Below, one piece after another: positions 1 through 12,752 of a stretch of DNA of 64,000 nucleotides (positions are counted from its first letter, which is position 1; the number at the start of each line of letters is the position of its first letter). This DNA is from Owenia fusiformis (taxonomy: Eukaryota; Annelida; Polychaeta; Sabellida; Oweniidae): NCBI GenBank assembly GCA_903813345.2, contig CAIIXF020000006.1:34075524-34139523 (forward strand), in the 5' to 3' direction. Below the pieces are notes generated by a model. The model was not told where the DNA came from and did not search any database. It saw only the letters and a list, made by a program, of their open reading frames with translations. A program made the translations under genes and the position numbers.

Positions 1-3000
1 GGGACTTAGTCAATATTGAACCATGGAGAGATGTGCAATATTTGGTCAAATCACAAGCCAGGTAAAATTCACTGCGGTCCTGTTCTTATTCACTGTGGTC
101 CTATACTATTCTTCGCAAATGATATTCTAATTTAAAGTACATACGTATATCATTTGAAGTAAAAAACCGAAATTGACCAATTCAAGTAAATTGACTGGTC
201 GATACTTCAAGAATATTTTGTACATGAAACCCCTTCTACCCTATCCAACCTACACTGTTTTTGACTGATAATTTCTTGTTAGAATAGATGTTGGATTTCG
301 ATCCCAGCATACCTTGAGTAGCAAGGAATGTTGGGAAGGATCAACCTTTATTGCATGTTTTTGAAGAATGTAATATTGCTAAAAATTTGCAAGAACAATT
401 GAATATATTTTGAAATGTTTTACAAATATTTTTAGTTAGGTCAAGGTGTCATGACAACCTGTTATTTTGTTATTTGTTTGGCATAATAGCCATTTATAGG
501 CAAACTTACATTTTGTATAGGCAATCTTATTGTACTATTTTGTATAGGCAAATGTATTGTACAATTTTGTAGAGGCAAATATATTGTACCATTTTGCATA
601 GGTAAACTTACTGTACTATATTAGGTGGAATGTTGATTGACTAAATGAAATAAAACAGAGAAACATGAAATGTGGACAGGCCAGTGGAAATTTCCATTGA
701 GGTCCACCTTTTGTGTTTTCCTGTTCCAAATACTTGTATATTGTAAATAGAATATTGAAAATAGGACCAATTTTTATAAGTATTTGTAGCATATGAAAAT
801 GGTTACTTTATGGGTGACTGATATATAAGAGGGTATATGTTTAATATAAGTTACTGTGAATATGGAATATGAAATGAGTGATTTATGAACAAAAATGAAT
901 TTGAAATTGTATAAATTAAACTATAAAATTGAATATGTGTTGACTAACAAATGAAATCCATTGCATAAATGTGCTCTAAATTATTTTCAGTTGTTTTTGA
1001 TAATTGGTTGTTTGAGGAATGCCAGAGTTTACCTTGCCTTGAGATAAGTGTTCACAGTATAAAAGAAATTTGAGTTTTTTGGAAAATAAGCAATTTGTGT
1101 TAAGAAACATTTTGTTTGTTTCCTTCATAACAGTGTCATAACAGAATGCAATATTGATATGATTTTAAATTTTCTCAGGGTTTTAGTTATCTGTACTTCC
1201 TAATTTACAGTGTGGAAATATGAATGCTTAGTCTCCAACTTTAAACAAATCTCTTAATCTTAGAATATCCATAGAATCAAGGATACCAAGAAAACCTTAC
1301 ACAATGAACAATTTTCTTTACAGACATGGTGTTAAGAGATATTTTCAGCTTGTTTTTTGTTTTTCAAATGCTTATCTGTTGTGTGACTTACTGACTTATG
1401 GGACTAGGCTAACTTACAACCAATATAAAGTGTGTGACTATATACTGTAAAGAATATATTAAGCTAAAATGGTGCAAAGAAATATACGCCATTCATAAAT
1501 TGTTAAACTAACTTATGAAGATGTAATAATTTAATATTATATAATATATATATATAAAACTTGTTTTTGTAAATCTAAATGGAGGAATGTTACTGCGATG
1601 ATGATATCATTGGATTGATATTATCAGAGTTAATATTTGCTCTATTTTGATTGGTTGCCCAAATGTTATGTTAAATAGAGTTCGTAGAAGCTTATACCTG
1701 TGGATACATATCTTTATGTAGGAATATTCATAGAAATCTAAGTTGATAATAAAAGGTTCTTAAAAATATTTAATTGCATTGTTTTATTGATCATTTATAC
1801 ATGTACATTGTTTACATGGATATTGGTAGATATATTATTTGATGATATTTTCATGAAACTCTTCAACTTATGAAATTGAAATAATCTGCCACTCATCATT
1901 TCTATTAGCTGACCAGTGACCAGGTAGGTACATATGATATGGCAGACTCTCACATTCACAAAATTTAGTGGATTGAACCTGCAACTTGCGTGACTTGTGA
2001 CAGAATTCTCAGTTCAATTTTCTTCATCTTTATCAATCATTTTTAACATGACATACAAACATATGACTGGCCATGGTAAAACCGAGTCAATGATTTGACA
2101 TAAATATACTTCAGCAACTAATATTACCTGAACAGTCAAACCACGCTTGATCAAACCAACTAATGTATTTAGCAAATCATTAGAGCTGATCCTTGTATTA
2201 CCTTGTGTCTACTGAACAATCAAAAATGGAAGACAGAACATGTAGTCTTAGCTTTTACTCTAGCCAAGAGCACCTGATATGAATTTAATATATAAATACC
2301 TAATAGGTACAAAATAACATTTTTCATGCAATAACACTGCAGGGACTCTCCAATCATATTGGCATTTATTTTCTCAGTTGCAGCGTTAGGTTTGAATTCA
2401 TTTTGAGGTAAATAGTACAATGAAGAATGCAATGCATTGACCCTGAGCTTTAAAAACCAATTGGGGAATGTTTTACTGAATATTGAGATAAAAAATAAAC
2501 ACAAAGACCCTGATTTGATTATAGCTCAACCCAAGGAGCACAGATCTGGTCCCATAGAGTATTCATCTATAACATTTATAAGTTTTGGGTATGGTTACAG
2601 TTGTTGAAATCGATCAGGGTTTTATATTTTAGAATATAGCTTCAAAAATAGGTAAAGTGACATAATTGGATAGTGGATAACAGCCTCAGATTGAGCTATT
2701 TCTGGAGGCTGGGTATATATTATAGCCCATGTACATGTATATTAATGCCCGAGTCACTTTTGATTAGTTTTGAACAAAATACTCAAATGGCCAGGCACCA
2801 GCCAAATCAGAGCAAAAGTGACTCAGGCATAAATCAGCTCAATTCTAACCAATATGAACCTTAAAGGTTATACCTAAAGTTATGGGTCCCATGCATTGCG
2901 AGTAGATTCAGACTGGGCTAAGTCCAGATTATTCAGGTTTGACCTGTTCTGGACACATTCCAAGAAAAACCAACTAAACCTGACCCGAAGGGTAATGCCC

Positions 3001-3053
3001 ATTGTCACCCAACCATGGGTCAACTGACCCAAGTCCAGTTTAGTGTTACATGG
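1..3053. other. Region downstream of UMPS, no recognised gene
   Basis: I recognise no coding exon here. Short open frames (for example 2220-2504 minus and 2673-2864 plus) have no family resemblance and no convincing splice sites. The part next to 3054 should hold the UMPS 3' untranslated region; a minus-strand AATAAA lies near 2362-2367. A 27-bp tandem array lies at about 490-618. A small inverted repeat lies at 2744-2830, with arms TGCCCGAGTCACTTTTG and its near complement. Plus-strand AATAAA motifs near 648 and 1748 could belong to the tail of a gene that starts before the window. Confidence 0.5.
490..618. repeat. 27-bp tandem repeat, about four copies
   Basis: The phrase TTTTGTATAGGCAA recurs with small changes at 511, 538, 565 and 592, exactly 27 bases apart. 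A weaker partial copy lies just upstream near 493. The copies differ at several positions, so the array is not very recent. It lies outside any recognised gene. Confidence 0.75.
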
Positions 3054-6000
3054 CTAAGAGCATTGTTCCAAGTAAGCGTCATACCCTGCTTGCTGATAGG
3101 TGGCAGCAGTGGTTGCAGGGTCATCAGAGTTCATGATACCTCGACCGACAATGATGATATCAGAGTTTCGCTTTGTGATAACCTCTTTAGGAGTAAGGTA
3201 CTGCTGCCCAAGGCTGTCTGTCCCTTCCACCAACTTTACACCTGGAAATGTACATTCAAACATGACTTGATATATGAGGCAAAATAGACTAGGTTGAATA
3301 AGAGTAAGGTAGCCTAAGTCTAAGTCTGACGCTCTAATATTTTGATCCTCCTGCCATATATGGCTATATATCATTCATTTGGTGTTCTGGGGGACTAGAA
3401 ATTCTGTAAGTGAAACACTTTTCAAAGTCCAACTTCTCATCTACTAATTATTATAAAATGAACCTCCACAGAGAAACATGATTTTGACGTATCAAAGGCA
3501 TCATACTTTCACAGGGTTTACTGTTACTTAGCACTAATCTGTGTCTCACATCAATTATTATTCCTTTCAAGACAAGATCAATTTGGTTCTTCATCTACAA
3601 CTGTGTATTCTTACCTGGAGTCATATGTATGAAGTTGGGGTCCTTAGACAACTGGGACTGGCAGATATAGCCCACGACAAAGTCTTGGTTCTCTTCTGCC
3701 ATCTTTACACAGGCTGAAAACACAAAATACCATGCAAGTACATGCTACATTATCTCATCTGACTGTGCAATACTCAAGGGAGGCAATGATCGGATAGATT
3801 CAATATTTTTCATCCTGAAAATATTTTTCTGAATGTATAAAGATGATTATTCCAGTTTAGTTTATACCTACACATGGGGATTAAACCTTAAAATCAACAC
3901 TAAGTTGTTTTTACATGTATGGCGTCAGAGAGGCGATACAGTGTACATGTGCATTATATGTTGTATTTTGTGTACATGTATATTGTGAATAATTTACTGC
4001 CAGCAATTATTTAGTGCCATGTCCAAACAAAAATATAATAATAACTCAGGAAACAATAATACCTAAAACACTTGACAAAGACATATGAAAAATTTATATT
4101 TTTCAAAAAAGTATTGAAAATTTAATGTTTCAACATTCTTCAGAAAATTATTTTCAATGTGCAACTATTAATTAATCCAGATAAATGATTGCCTCCAAAC
4201 TTAACCAGTTGGAAATATTTGCAATAATCCCAAAAAATAATAGACCAGAGTTGAAAATCAAATAACAGATCAGTTGTTATATTATTTTCATGCATGAGTA
4301 AAAATCAGCTAGTCTGGAGCAAACCTAACTGGCCTCATGCCTGTAGGCCAGTGCTTAAGTCACATGATGTACTGTCTGTTCACATACCTTTTGTATATTC
4401 TCCTGTTGCAACATTTCCCTTTGAGCTCATTTCTGCTATCAACAAAAGCGCCCTCTTTCCAGTTAACCCTTTCTCTCCTGCAGCCGATTTTAACCCTTCA
4501 ATGATCCCAGGCCCAGGAATGATGTGAGCATTTATGATATCAGACCATTCTGAGATTTTGTAAATGCCTTCTGAGTATTGCTTTTTCACTGTATTTCCAA
4601 TGTCTGCAAACTTCCTATTAATGAACAAGACACACCATGTAATGGACAATATCATAAAATTAAAGACAGACACCATAAAATCTACCCAGTAATACCAAAA
4701 TCTCATAACTTGATTAGGTACTTAGAAATTAGTACAGAATAGGCTTCCATATGATAAAGATATGGATGCCTTTCACTTATTTATATTTACATTTATTTTA
4801 AGACATTTAATATAGTGGTTCGCCAACTCCTATTAGACGATTAGATTATTAATGACATACTTTCACTTCAGAGTTTTGAAACATGATGAGAGTCTACAGA
4901 AAATCATTTACATACCTATCCTCAAAGAGTAAGAAATTATGTTTAGAAGCAAGATTCTTGAGTTTATGGATATTCTCCGCAGTAAAGTCAGTTATGATGT
5001 CTATATGTGTCTTTAGTATACAAATATATGGACCAACTTTCTCAACCACCTGTAAAATAAATTATGTCAGTATATCACTATAGAGTACTTAAATTATATT
5101 TTCAAAGGACATGTTTCATTTGTGGTTGGTTGGAAATAATTCAGTGAAGAACTTTGACTTGAAATTTTGGTGTCTGATACCCTTATGCTTGATCACTAAT
5201 GAGTGAAGTATGCAAAAGTATAGAATATGAAATACTCTGACTTGGTATCTTTATTACAAATCAATTTCATAAATTCAATAAATTGTTCATAAAAAGGAGT
5301 CTCATGGAGTGACTATACACTGTTCTTCACAAGATTTTTTCTCAAGTGGGTGCACAATTCTCATTTTCACAATTTAGAAACTTGGTCAAAATATGTGATT
5401 TTTCGTTATTTTTCTCACTTTCAAGTGGGTGCAAATGAATTCTCAGGGGGGTGCAAGCCTGTTTTCAAAATTTCAGGTAGATGCTGCGCCCACTTGCTTT
5501 AATGCTGGGAAGATCACTCCTATAGCTTCTATGTATAATAAAAAACAAAAAAAAATCATACCTCTAAAAGTTCTGCGAATGATGTAGTGTCCCCTGAGAA
5601 ACATAGATTGGTTTTCTTCTCTTCCATTATGCCATATAATCTCTTCAATACCTCATGCTTGCATTGTGACTGCCTTTCTGGATAAGTTAGCACCTAAATT
5701 TCAAATAAAATTTATTAAGTAATTTCCAGAAAATATATAGTGTTTATGGGTTCAATGTTTTAAACAAGCTCTGATATGTGCCCTATGTAGTCTTCAATTA
5801 TTGCACTTTCTTACGTATGTTAATGATACCTAAATGTTAAAGGCATTTCTGACCTATAAGCTACTGGGAATTTCCTTTTGTTCAAAGTTTGCTGAGTTAC
5901 TTTCCTTTAAAATGAAGAGTCAGATGATTAAAAGACACCTGGGCCTTTCCTTTTGTAAAACCAAACTCACCTTTTTCACTTTCTTTTGCTGAGCATCACC

Positions 6001-9000
6001 CATTCCATCAGCCGGACGTTTTATGTTATTTCCAAATGTGTTGTTAGAAGCAATGAAATCTTGAACTCTCTGCACCGTATCTCTGTCTAATTTCTTAGCT
6101 TTCTCCAGTATATCTAACACTTGTGATATCTTACACACACTACAATGTAAAAAAATACGAGGGTTATATATTGGGAGGTGTTAGATATGGAATTTATGCT
6201 GCATAAATAACTATAATAGGACAATAGGAGGGTTGATTTGGATATTGAATCTATCTATTTGGAAAATATTGCAATAGATGAATATGAACGGTATGTAGAG
6301 TCAAGTTTTGAGAACTTTTTATTTAGTTTTTTAAGAAAATAAGTTCATCTGTTACTATTTTTTGTAAACTCATGAGTATAACAACGATTATTCAGCATAT
6401 TCACTCCTTTCTTTATAGACTTAAGTATCAGATATCTAGACATACAATTTCTAGAATTGACCATAGTTGGGATATCAAATATAACCATAGTACCATACCA
6501 TCATTTTTTGCCGCATGCATCTTACTCTATTCACACAAACATGACAAGGGAGAGACTACTTAACAATATTGATCAATTCCATAGCATAAAAGAGGCTGTT
6601 ATATTTTGATTTCACTTATTCATTTCATAAATTACCTATGTAGTGTGACTCCTTCACTTGCTAATCTTTGTTCCCCTCCTTGTTCCCTGTTGAGTAGCAC
6701 CACTGCATCTTTCACTTTGATCCCTTCATTATTAAGAGTCTAGAAAGTCAATGAATGAGGCACTTATAAAATTTAATCTTTGTTCCCCTCCTTGTTCTCT
6801 GTTGAGTAGCACCACTGCATCTTTCACTTTGATCCCTTCATTATTAAGAGTCTAGAAAGTCAATGAATGAGGCACTTATAAAATTTGAGAGACATGATAT
6901 TCATAATGCTCTGTCTTTCATTAGTCAGAGTCTAAAAAGTCAATGAATAAAGCGTTTATAAAATATGAGAGACGTGATATTCATAATGCTCTGTCTCCCA
7001 TTAGTCAGAGTCTAGAAAGTCAATGAATAAAGCGCTTATAAAATATGAGAGACATGATATTCATAATGCTCTGTCTCCCATTAGTCAGAGTCTAGAAAGT
7101 CAATAAATGAAGCGCTTACAAAATATGAGAGACATGATATTCATAATGCTCTGTCTTCCATTAGTCAAGAGTCTAAAAAGTCAATGAATAAAGCGCTTAC
7201 AAAATATGAGAGACATGATATTCATAATGCTCTGTCTCCCATTAGTCAGAGTCTAGAAAGTCAATGAATAAAGCGATTATAAAATATGAGAGACATGATA
7301 TTCATAATGCTCTGTCTCCCATTAGTCAGAGTCTAGAAAGTCAATGAATGAAGCGCTTACAAAATATGAGAGACATGATATTCATAATGCTCTGTCTTCC
7401 ATTAGTCAGAGTCTAGAAAGTCAATGAATGAAATACTGCAGGTAGACTGTAAATCTAGTAAATCTAGTAAATCTAGTAAAACTAGTAAATCTAGTAAAAT
7501 CTTGTAAAAACTTGAATATTCAATGTCTAGGATATAAGTGCAAATGTCGAAAAAGCACCGAAAATGCCTTTGTATGAATGAAATGAACATGTAGAAAAAA
7601 ATCTACCTTTTATTTCATTATATTTAGTTACAAAACAACTATATGTTAGTACTGGATAACAAAATGGTTATCAAATGGTACACCCATTTTATCATCATAC
7701 ACAACCCACCCAAGAAGCATGCTCTATTAACAAATTAAGCCACACATTTAAGGACTGGGGGGACAATGCGTACCATCTAAATGACACAGGCTTGTTTTTC
7801 CCTCACAAAATGTTATAATGCTTAGTCTATCAGATAATTTAGTTATTGCTTATTTTTTGGCGATGCTGTTCAATTGACAATATTTGTAGAAGTTCCAATG
7901 TTAGAGGAATGGATAAATGGCAATTTCAAAATTGATTTTTGCCAACCCCCAAAATAATAAAAACAATCAAATGCTGTAGTAAGGGGAAGAGTGAGACAAC
8001 TTACTGGTTGATCTATTTGCTTTACCTATACATAAAGTATAGTATGACATTTCTATAATGCTTTCCATTTACGTTTTGATGATGATATGTTCCTTGTATT
8101 CCTTGTAATTAATAGTTAAAAGCCATATCATATCAGCCCCTTAAACATTCTTTTTAATTATAATATTTCACAATTTTGTTAAAAAAATTGTTTACTGATT
8201 ATTTGGTGAAAGGAATGACTCTGAATTTTAATGCAGAGAAGGTATTTTTCTAATGCTGTAAAAGGAATCATAATCACCAGTACTCTTCATAGAGACTGAC
8301 ATCGACATCAAATGAATGGTCCCTAAAAAGTTTACAAGATTTTACTAGATTTTACTAGATTTACTAGATTTAGATTTACTAGATTTACTAGATTTACAGT
8401 CTACCAATACTGCATCATTCATCTTAATCATTTCTAGATTCATTCAGACAAACTTAGGTAATTTACTGGTGTTCAAGCACGAAGAATGGTTGAGGCAAAA
8501 TCAAAATATTGACTCTCCAAATGGAAATGTGCTTCTGCATCCAATGATTTTCATTACTAATATATTTCCAAGAAGAACTGATTTGATTTGCACTTGAGAA
8601 TATAGATCAGAATACAGTAGGTATTGCTAATTTTAGAACAATTAGTTCTTTTTGAAAATTTTCAAACCTAAGGATTATCCACCTGAGTAATTTAAAAGCT
8701 AGCAATACATATTAAACACCATGCTTATAAAATCAATAGCCGTTAAAGTTTCATGTTGAGAGAGGTGGGGGTCTGAGGTCTGACAAATGGGAAATTAAAT
8801 CAAGCTTACACAGGACTTTGTACATTTGAACACCTCTCAAATCAGAACACATCTCACTGAGAACACTTTTTCCATCTTTCTCTCATTGACTCACATATTT
8901 GAAATGTGAACACCCCATGATCTTAACACTTTTGGCTGGTCCCAGTGGTGTTCCAATTAAACAAATTTTAAGTGTATTAGATTGTAAGTGTACAGCAATG

Positions 9001-12000
9001 TGGCCTAATTGTGACGTCACTACAAGATAGAATCAACCAAGTGATCGCAAATCACCAATAAGACAGGTTTTACTGTAAGTGTATTAAATACCTGAACTGT
9101 TTCAGACACACTGGTCCCACTGGTAACCACATCTTCAACAATAAGGCACACGTCACCTTTCTTAAAGTGGCCTTCAATCATCTTCTTTGTCCCATAATCC
9201 TTCATCTCCTTACGTCGTATCAACATTGGGACGTTGTGCGCTGTTGACATACACTGGAACACATAAATTCCTAATATGGTTATTATAATCATTATGTTTA
9301 TTTTATCCATCAGTTTTGATGAATACTTAGTATGAGAGTATATTTAGTATGACAACATTTATACAATATCTTATGTAGTTTTGTAGTTTACAATTTTATC
9401 TTGATACAGTTAAGATACCAGAAAGTTGCATTCTATTGGTCATTTGTCACTGTACCATTATCATCCAACTCACTCAAACATGATAAAAGAGAGACTATTG
9501 TATAAAAATTAGTACCGTGGGTACTGGGCTCACATGGTGTTGCTCAAAAATGAATGATGGCTACAATGACAATGCAGGACAACTGAAATTATTTGTAAAG
9601 CTAAGAATGGGGCAAAAAAGAATTTCCCGAAACAAAAATGGCGGCCATTTTGAAAATACCTTTTGAACCAGGAGTCATAAGGGAGTTTTTTGTATTGATG
9701 TTGAACAAAAAAAACTTTAAACTGGAATCCTATCAACAGAGATTTCAAGGCAAATGGTCCAAAAGTGGATTTCGTGAGACAGATGAACAAATCAATGTTA
9801 ACTAAAATGGCTGAAAATAAAAAAACGGATATAATTTTTTGCCGATTTTTTGTAACAAAATTATTTCATAAAACAACTCTTAACAGTGACGTGGCTTTTT
9901 ACAATGCAGGACACCTGAAATTATTTGTAATGCTAGGAAATAGGCCAAAAGTGAATATCGCTAAACAAAAATGGCGGCCATTTTGAAAATAGCCGAGCTT
10001 TTGAACCAGGAGTCATAGGGGGGTCTTCTGTATTGATGTTGTACAGAAATAACCTAAAACAGGAATCCTATCGACAGCGGTTTTAAGGCAAATGGTCCAA
10101 AAAGTGGATTTCGCGAGACAGATGGACAAATCAATGTTAACTAAAATGGCAGAAAATAAAAAAAATGGATATAATTTTTTGCCGATTTTTTGTAACAAAA
10201 TTATTTCATGCATCCACTCTTTACATTGACATGGGATTTTACAATGCAGGACACCTGAAATTATTTGTAAAGCTAGGAAATGAGTCAAAAGTGAATTTCG
10301 CGAGACAAAAATGGCGGCCATTTTGAAAATAGGCAAGCTTTTGAACCAGGAGTCATAGGGGAGTCTTCTGTATTGATGTTGAACAGAAATAACCTAAAAC
10401 AGGAATCCTATCGACAGAGGTTTCGAAACTTGCCATTATTGTTGACAGAAAAGTGGATTTCACAAGTCAGATAGACAAATCAATGTTAACTAAAATGGCT
10501 GAAAATAAAAAAATGGATATAACTTTTTGCCGATTTTTTGTAACAAAATTATATGATACATCTACTCTTTACATTGACATGGATTTTGACAATGTAAGAC
10601 ACCTAAAATTATTTGTAACCCTAGGAAATTGGTCAAAAGTGAATTTTGTGAGACAAAAATGGCGGCCATTTTGAAAATAGGCGAGTTTTTGAACCAGGAG
10701 TCATAGGGGAGTTTTCTATATTGATGTTGAACAGAAATAACTTAAATCGGGAATCCTATCGACAGAGATTTTAAAATGTGCCACTATTGTTGACGGACGG
10801 ACAGACGTACGGACGCACGGACAGACAGACGGACAAGTGAGTGATTGCAAAAGCTCACCATGTGAGCTAAAAATCAATCATATTTTAGAGTAGACATGAA
10901 ACCTTTTTGTATGTTTTAGATAACTAGTTTTATGTGCAGTTGACCAGGGGCCTTTTGTAATTTAGGATGTTTCAGCCATGAGAATTATTTCGAAAATAAT
11001 TTCAGAGAATACCAGTATGTATTACTATTTAATACAAAAGGCCACATATTTGTTAGCCAAATGACAAGCAACCTAAATCATACAAACATTTTTATACCTA
11101 AAACGGGAATTAATTTTCCATATACTGCAATATTGCATGGTAGTTCTTTGATTGCTATTTTTACATTTGATAGGCTAAAATCGCATGTACTGAACATACT
11201 TACTGTTGCAATAGGTAGAGCAGTGTAAGGAACACCACACACTGATGCAAACTCAGTCTTAGATGCTTCAACAGCCTTCCATAGGTGTTCAGAGACTTCT
11301 ACCTATATATAAAAAACAATTCAACTCAATGGATGATCATACAACACCAATGACTATGGTCTTGAAGATGTTGCTCACACTTACAAAGTTTTACAGTACC
11401 TATAGAAATGGATAGGAGACTTATACTGAAATAATGGTGCCAGACTACCCTTTGCATTCGTTCATCTTCAGTAGTTTAAAGGCAGAATCAGACCTATAGA
11501 AGGCAACAAAATTGCAAGCAACATGTACATTTTACCTACCAATGTGTTCCTTACAAGCACAAATATAATATCTCCCAAAAGATCTGTGACATGTTATAAA
11601 TTGGTGAAGTTATTTAAGATTCTAGTGCAAAAATGGGTGAAAAATGTTGAAATTCTCCCAAATAATAAGAATGGTAACCATTCTTATAGAAAAATAATAA
11701 TACATTATTGTAAAAATCTTCAGTTTTCCTGAAATGAAGTGTGCACTTTGGGTATTTTTTTGTAGAAAATAGACATGACAAGGAATGACATGAGCCATAA
11801 ATATTCTAAAACTGAAACAATTTTTTGTTTGCCTGCCCGCTAGATCTGATACTCTCTTAAACTAAACTCTGCGCACAGGGTAGTGCCAGACTATATAATG
11901 GCTGCTGGAGGTACTGTAGTTTTCACCATGGGCTTTGGAAAGTTGAAAGCCCATGTTTTCACGTACATGCAGGCCCGTAGCCAGGGGGGTTCGCAGGGTT

Positions 12001-12752
12001 CGGGCGAACCCCCCTGGCCAAAAATTCTTTCAAAATCATGCAGTTTTTGACCATTTTGAGCACTTCTCTAGTGATTTAAGCCTAATTTGGGCCAAAATTG
12101 TCAAATGTGAACCCCCCCTGGAAATTTTTGAAAATTGAACCCCCCCTTGGCAAATCCTGGCTACGGGCCTGTACATGTATATGGGCATTCTCTGACATAT
12201 GACCTGCCAACATTTTATATGACGATTGTTCTTTTAGTATGACATCATTGGTATCATTTTTCACGTATACCCAGTTAGGCGCCCCTAGTAGCAAAGTAAG
12301 GCTGAGACAAGGTTCCTCAAGTTCCCAATCTTCAGGTCTATCTACTTCGTATTCATACATGTACATGTACAAGGGTACGGTGCTGGTAGAAAGTGCAAAA
12401 TTGCAAAAAAACAATTAGCGGCATAGAATGATACAAAATTGATTAGCCGAACTTTTTCAGATGTGCTAACTTACTTCAACTAAAGAAAAAATAGATGCAT
12501 CAAAATGATTTACTGAAGATAATGAATCAAACCCCACTATTGTTCTTGTTCACCACCACTGGCATGGGCGATAATATGTGAATTGAAAATCATGGGTCAC
12601 ATTTGTGACTATCTTACCATCACATCAGGATAAGACACAATAACTCTAAGATCAAAGTAAACTGGAGATTGTATCCCACTCTTCAAAGTGAAATTGCCGA
12701 ATTTAACGGCTTCTATTTCGTATAATTTGACAACTAAACTTTCCAAACTCAT
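3054..12752 (-). CDS. UMPS: Uridine 5'-monophosphate synthase, complete, ten exons
   Basis: Bifunctional cytosolic enzyme that makes UMP from orotate in two steps: orotate phosphoribosyltransferase, then OMP decarboxylase. Coding exons on the minus strand, in order: 12618-12752, 11204-11302, 9092-9253, 6636-6739, 5971-6139, 5562-5693, 4916-5049, 4388-4614, 3615-3713, 3054-3241. All introns are GT-AG and all phases match. The total is 1449 bases, or 482 residues, against about 480 in the human protein. Residues 1 to about 210 are the transferase domain, with the PRPP loop [13 protein letters not shown] at 113-125. The decarboxylase domain follows. Its catalytic set is D258 (CFSGD), K280 (ILKTHID) and D311, K313, D316 ([12 protein letters not shown]). 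The phosphate-loop region DIIIVGRGI is near the C terminus. The start is the ATG opening [20 protein letters not shown]; an ATG 30 bases upstream (MESLENCK) is in frame but less family-like. Intron 3 holds a partial exon duplication, a satellite and a transposon. Confidence 0.96.
6663..6886 (-). pseudogene. Tandem partial duplication of UMPS exon 4
   Basis: A 112-bp block is repeated head to tail. Positions 6663-6739 of real exon 4 and its flanking acceptor reappear at 6775-6852 with about one difference. The copy keeps the acceptor (TTTCTAG, cut after 6852) and 77 bases of coding sequence. It lacks the last 27 bases of the exon and the donor. If the copy were used, translation would run through it and stop inside the spacer next to the true exon, after the residues [13 protein letters not shown]. 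It is therefore a dead exon or a potential poison exon. Orientation is the same as UMPS. Confidence 0.85.
6887..7431. repeat. 80-bp satellite carrying the UMPS exon 4 acceptor
   Basis: Copies begin at 6887, 6967, 7047, 7127, 7208, 7288 and 7368 with the phrase GAGAGACATGATATTC; the spacing is 80 bases, once 81. Read on the UMPS strand, every unit contains TTCATTGACTTTCTAGACTC or the TTTTTAG variant. This is the same sequence as the real exon 4 acceptor at 6740. The array therefore grew out of the intron-exon junction. It lies in UMPS intron 3 and ends next to the transposon at 7441. Confidence 0.9.
7441..8405. mobile_element. Non-autonomous DNA transposon, 9-bp target duplication
   Basis: The ends are inverted repeats of about 70-80 bases, starting GGTAGACTGTAAATC on the left and ending with its complement on the right. 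Both arms are built of a repeated TAGTAAATC motif. The 9-bp direct repeat AATACTGCA flanks the element at 7432-7440 and 8406-8414. A 9-bp duplication with long terminal repeats suggests a Mutator-like origin (inference). No transposase frame is visible in the 965 bases. The element sits in UMPS intron 3, at the end of the 80-bp satellite. Confidence 0.85.
9528..10867. repeat. Inverted-ended composite repeat with about 340-bp units
   Basis: The ends are GCTCACATGGTG (9528-9539) and its exact complement (10856-10867). The body is four imperfect units of about 333-348 bases, each holding the palindrome AAAATGGCGGCCATTTT (near 9635, 9967, 10308 and 10656) followed by a TTTGAACCAGGAGTCAT segment. 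The right part has a GGACGGACAGACGTACGG simple-repeat tail. Open frames across it are shadows of the repeat. It lies in UMPS intron 2. Similar GGACGGACGG-tailed repeats are common in marine invertebrate genomes as far as I recall; I cannot name the family. Confidence 0.8.
11970..12171. mobile_element. MITE with CAGGCCCGTAGCCAGG ends, copy 1
   Basis: This is a 202-bp element with 16-bp terminal inverted repeats, CAGGCCCGTAGCCAGG and CCTGGCTACGGGCCTG. It is flanked by TACATG on both sides (11964-11969 and 12172-12177). It contains C-rich runs and a TGCAGTTTTTGACCATTTTGAGCACTT core. A second copy with the same ends and core is at 47395-47695. It is in UMPS intron 1 and has no coding capacity. 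Confidence 0.85.

Noticed and set aside
6887-7431. Regular repeat array as a possible CRISPR
   Set aside because: Units are adjacent 80-bp copies with no unique spacers, in an intron of an animal gene.
9530-10674. Several frames of 70-107 residues in UMPS intron 2
   Set aside because: The same peptide phrases recur ([20 protein letters not shown] type) because they read the 340-bp repeat units; not genes.
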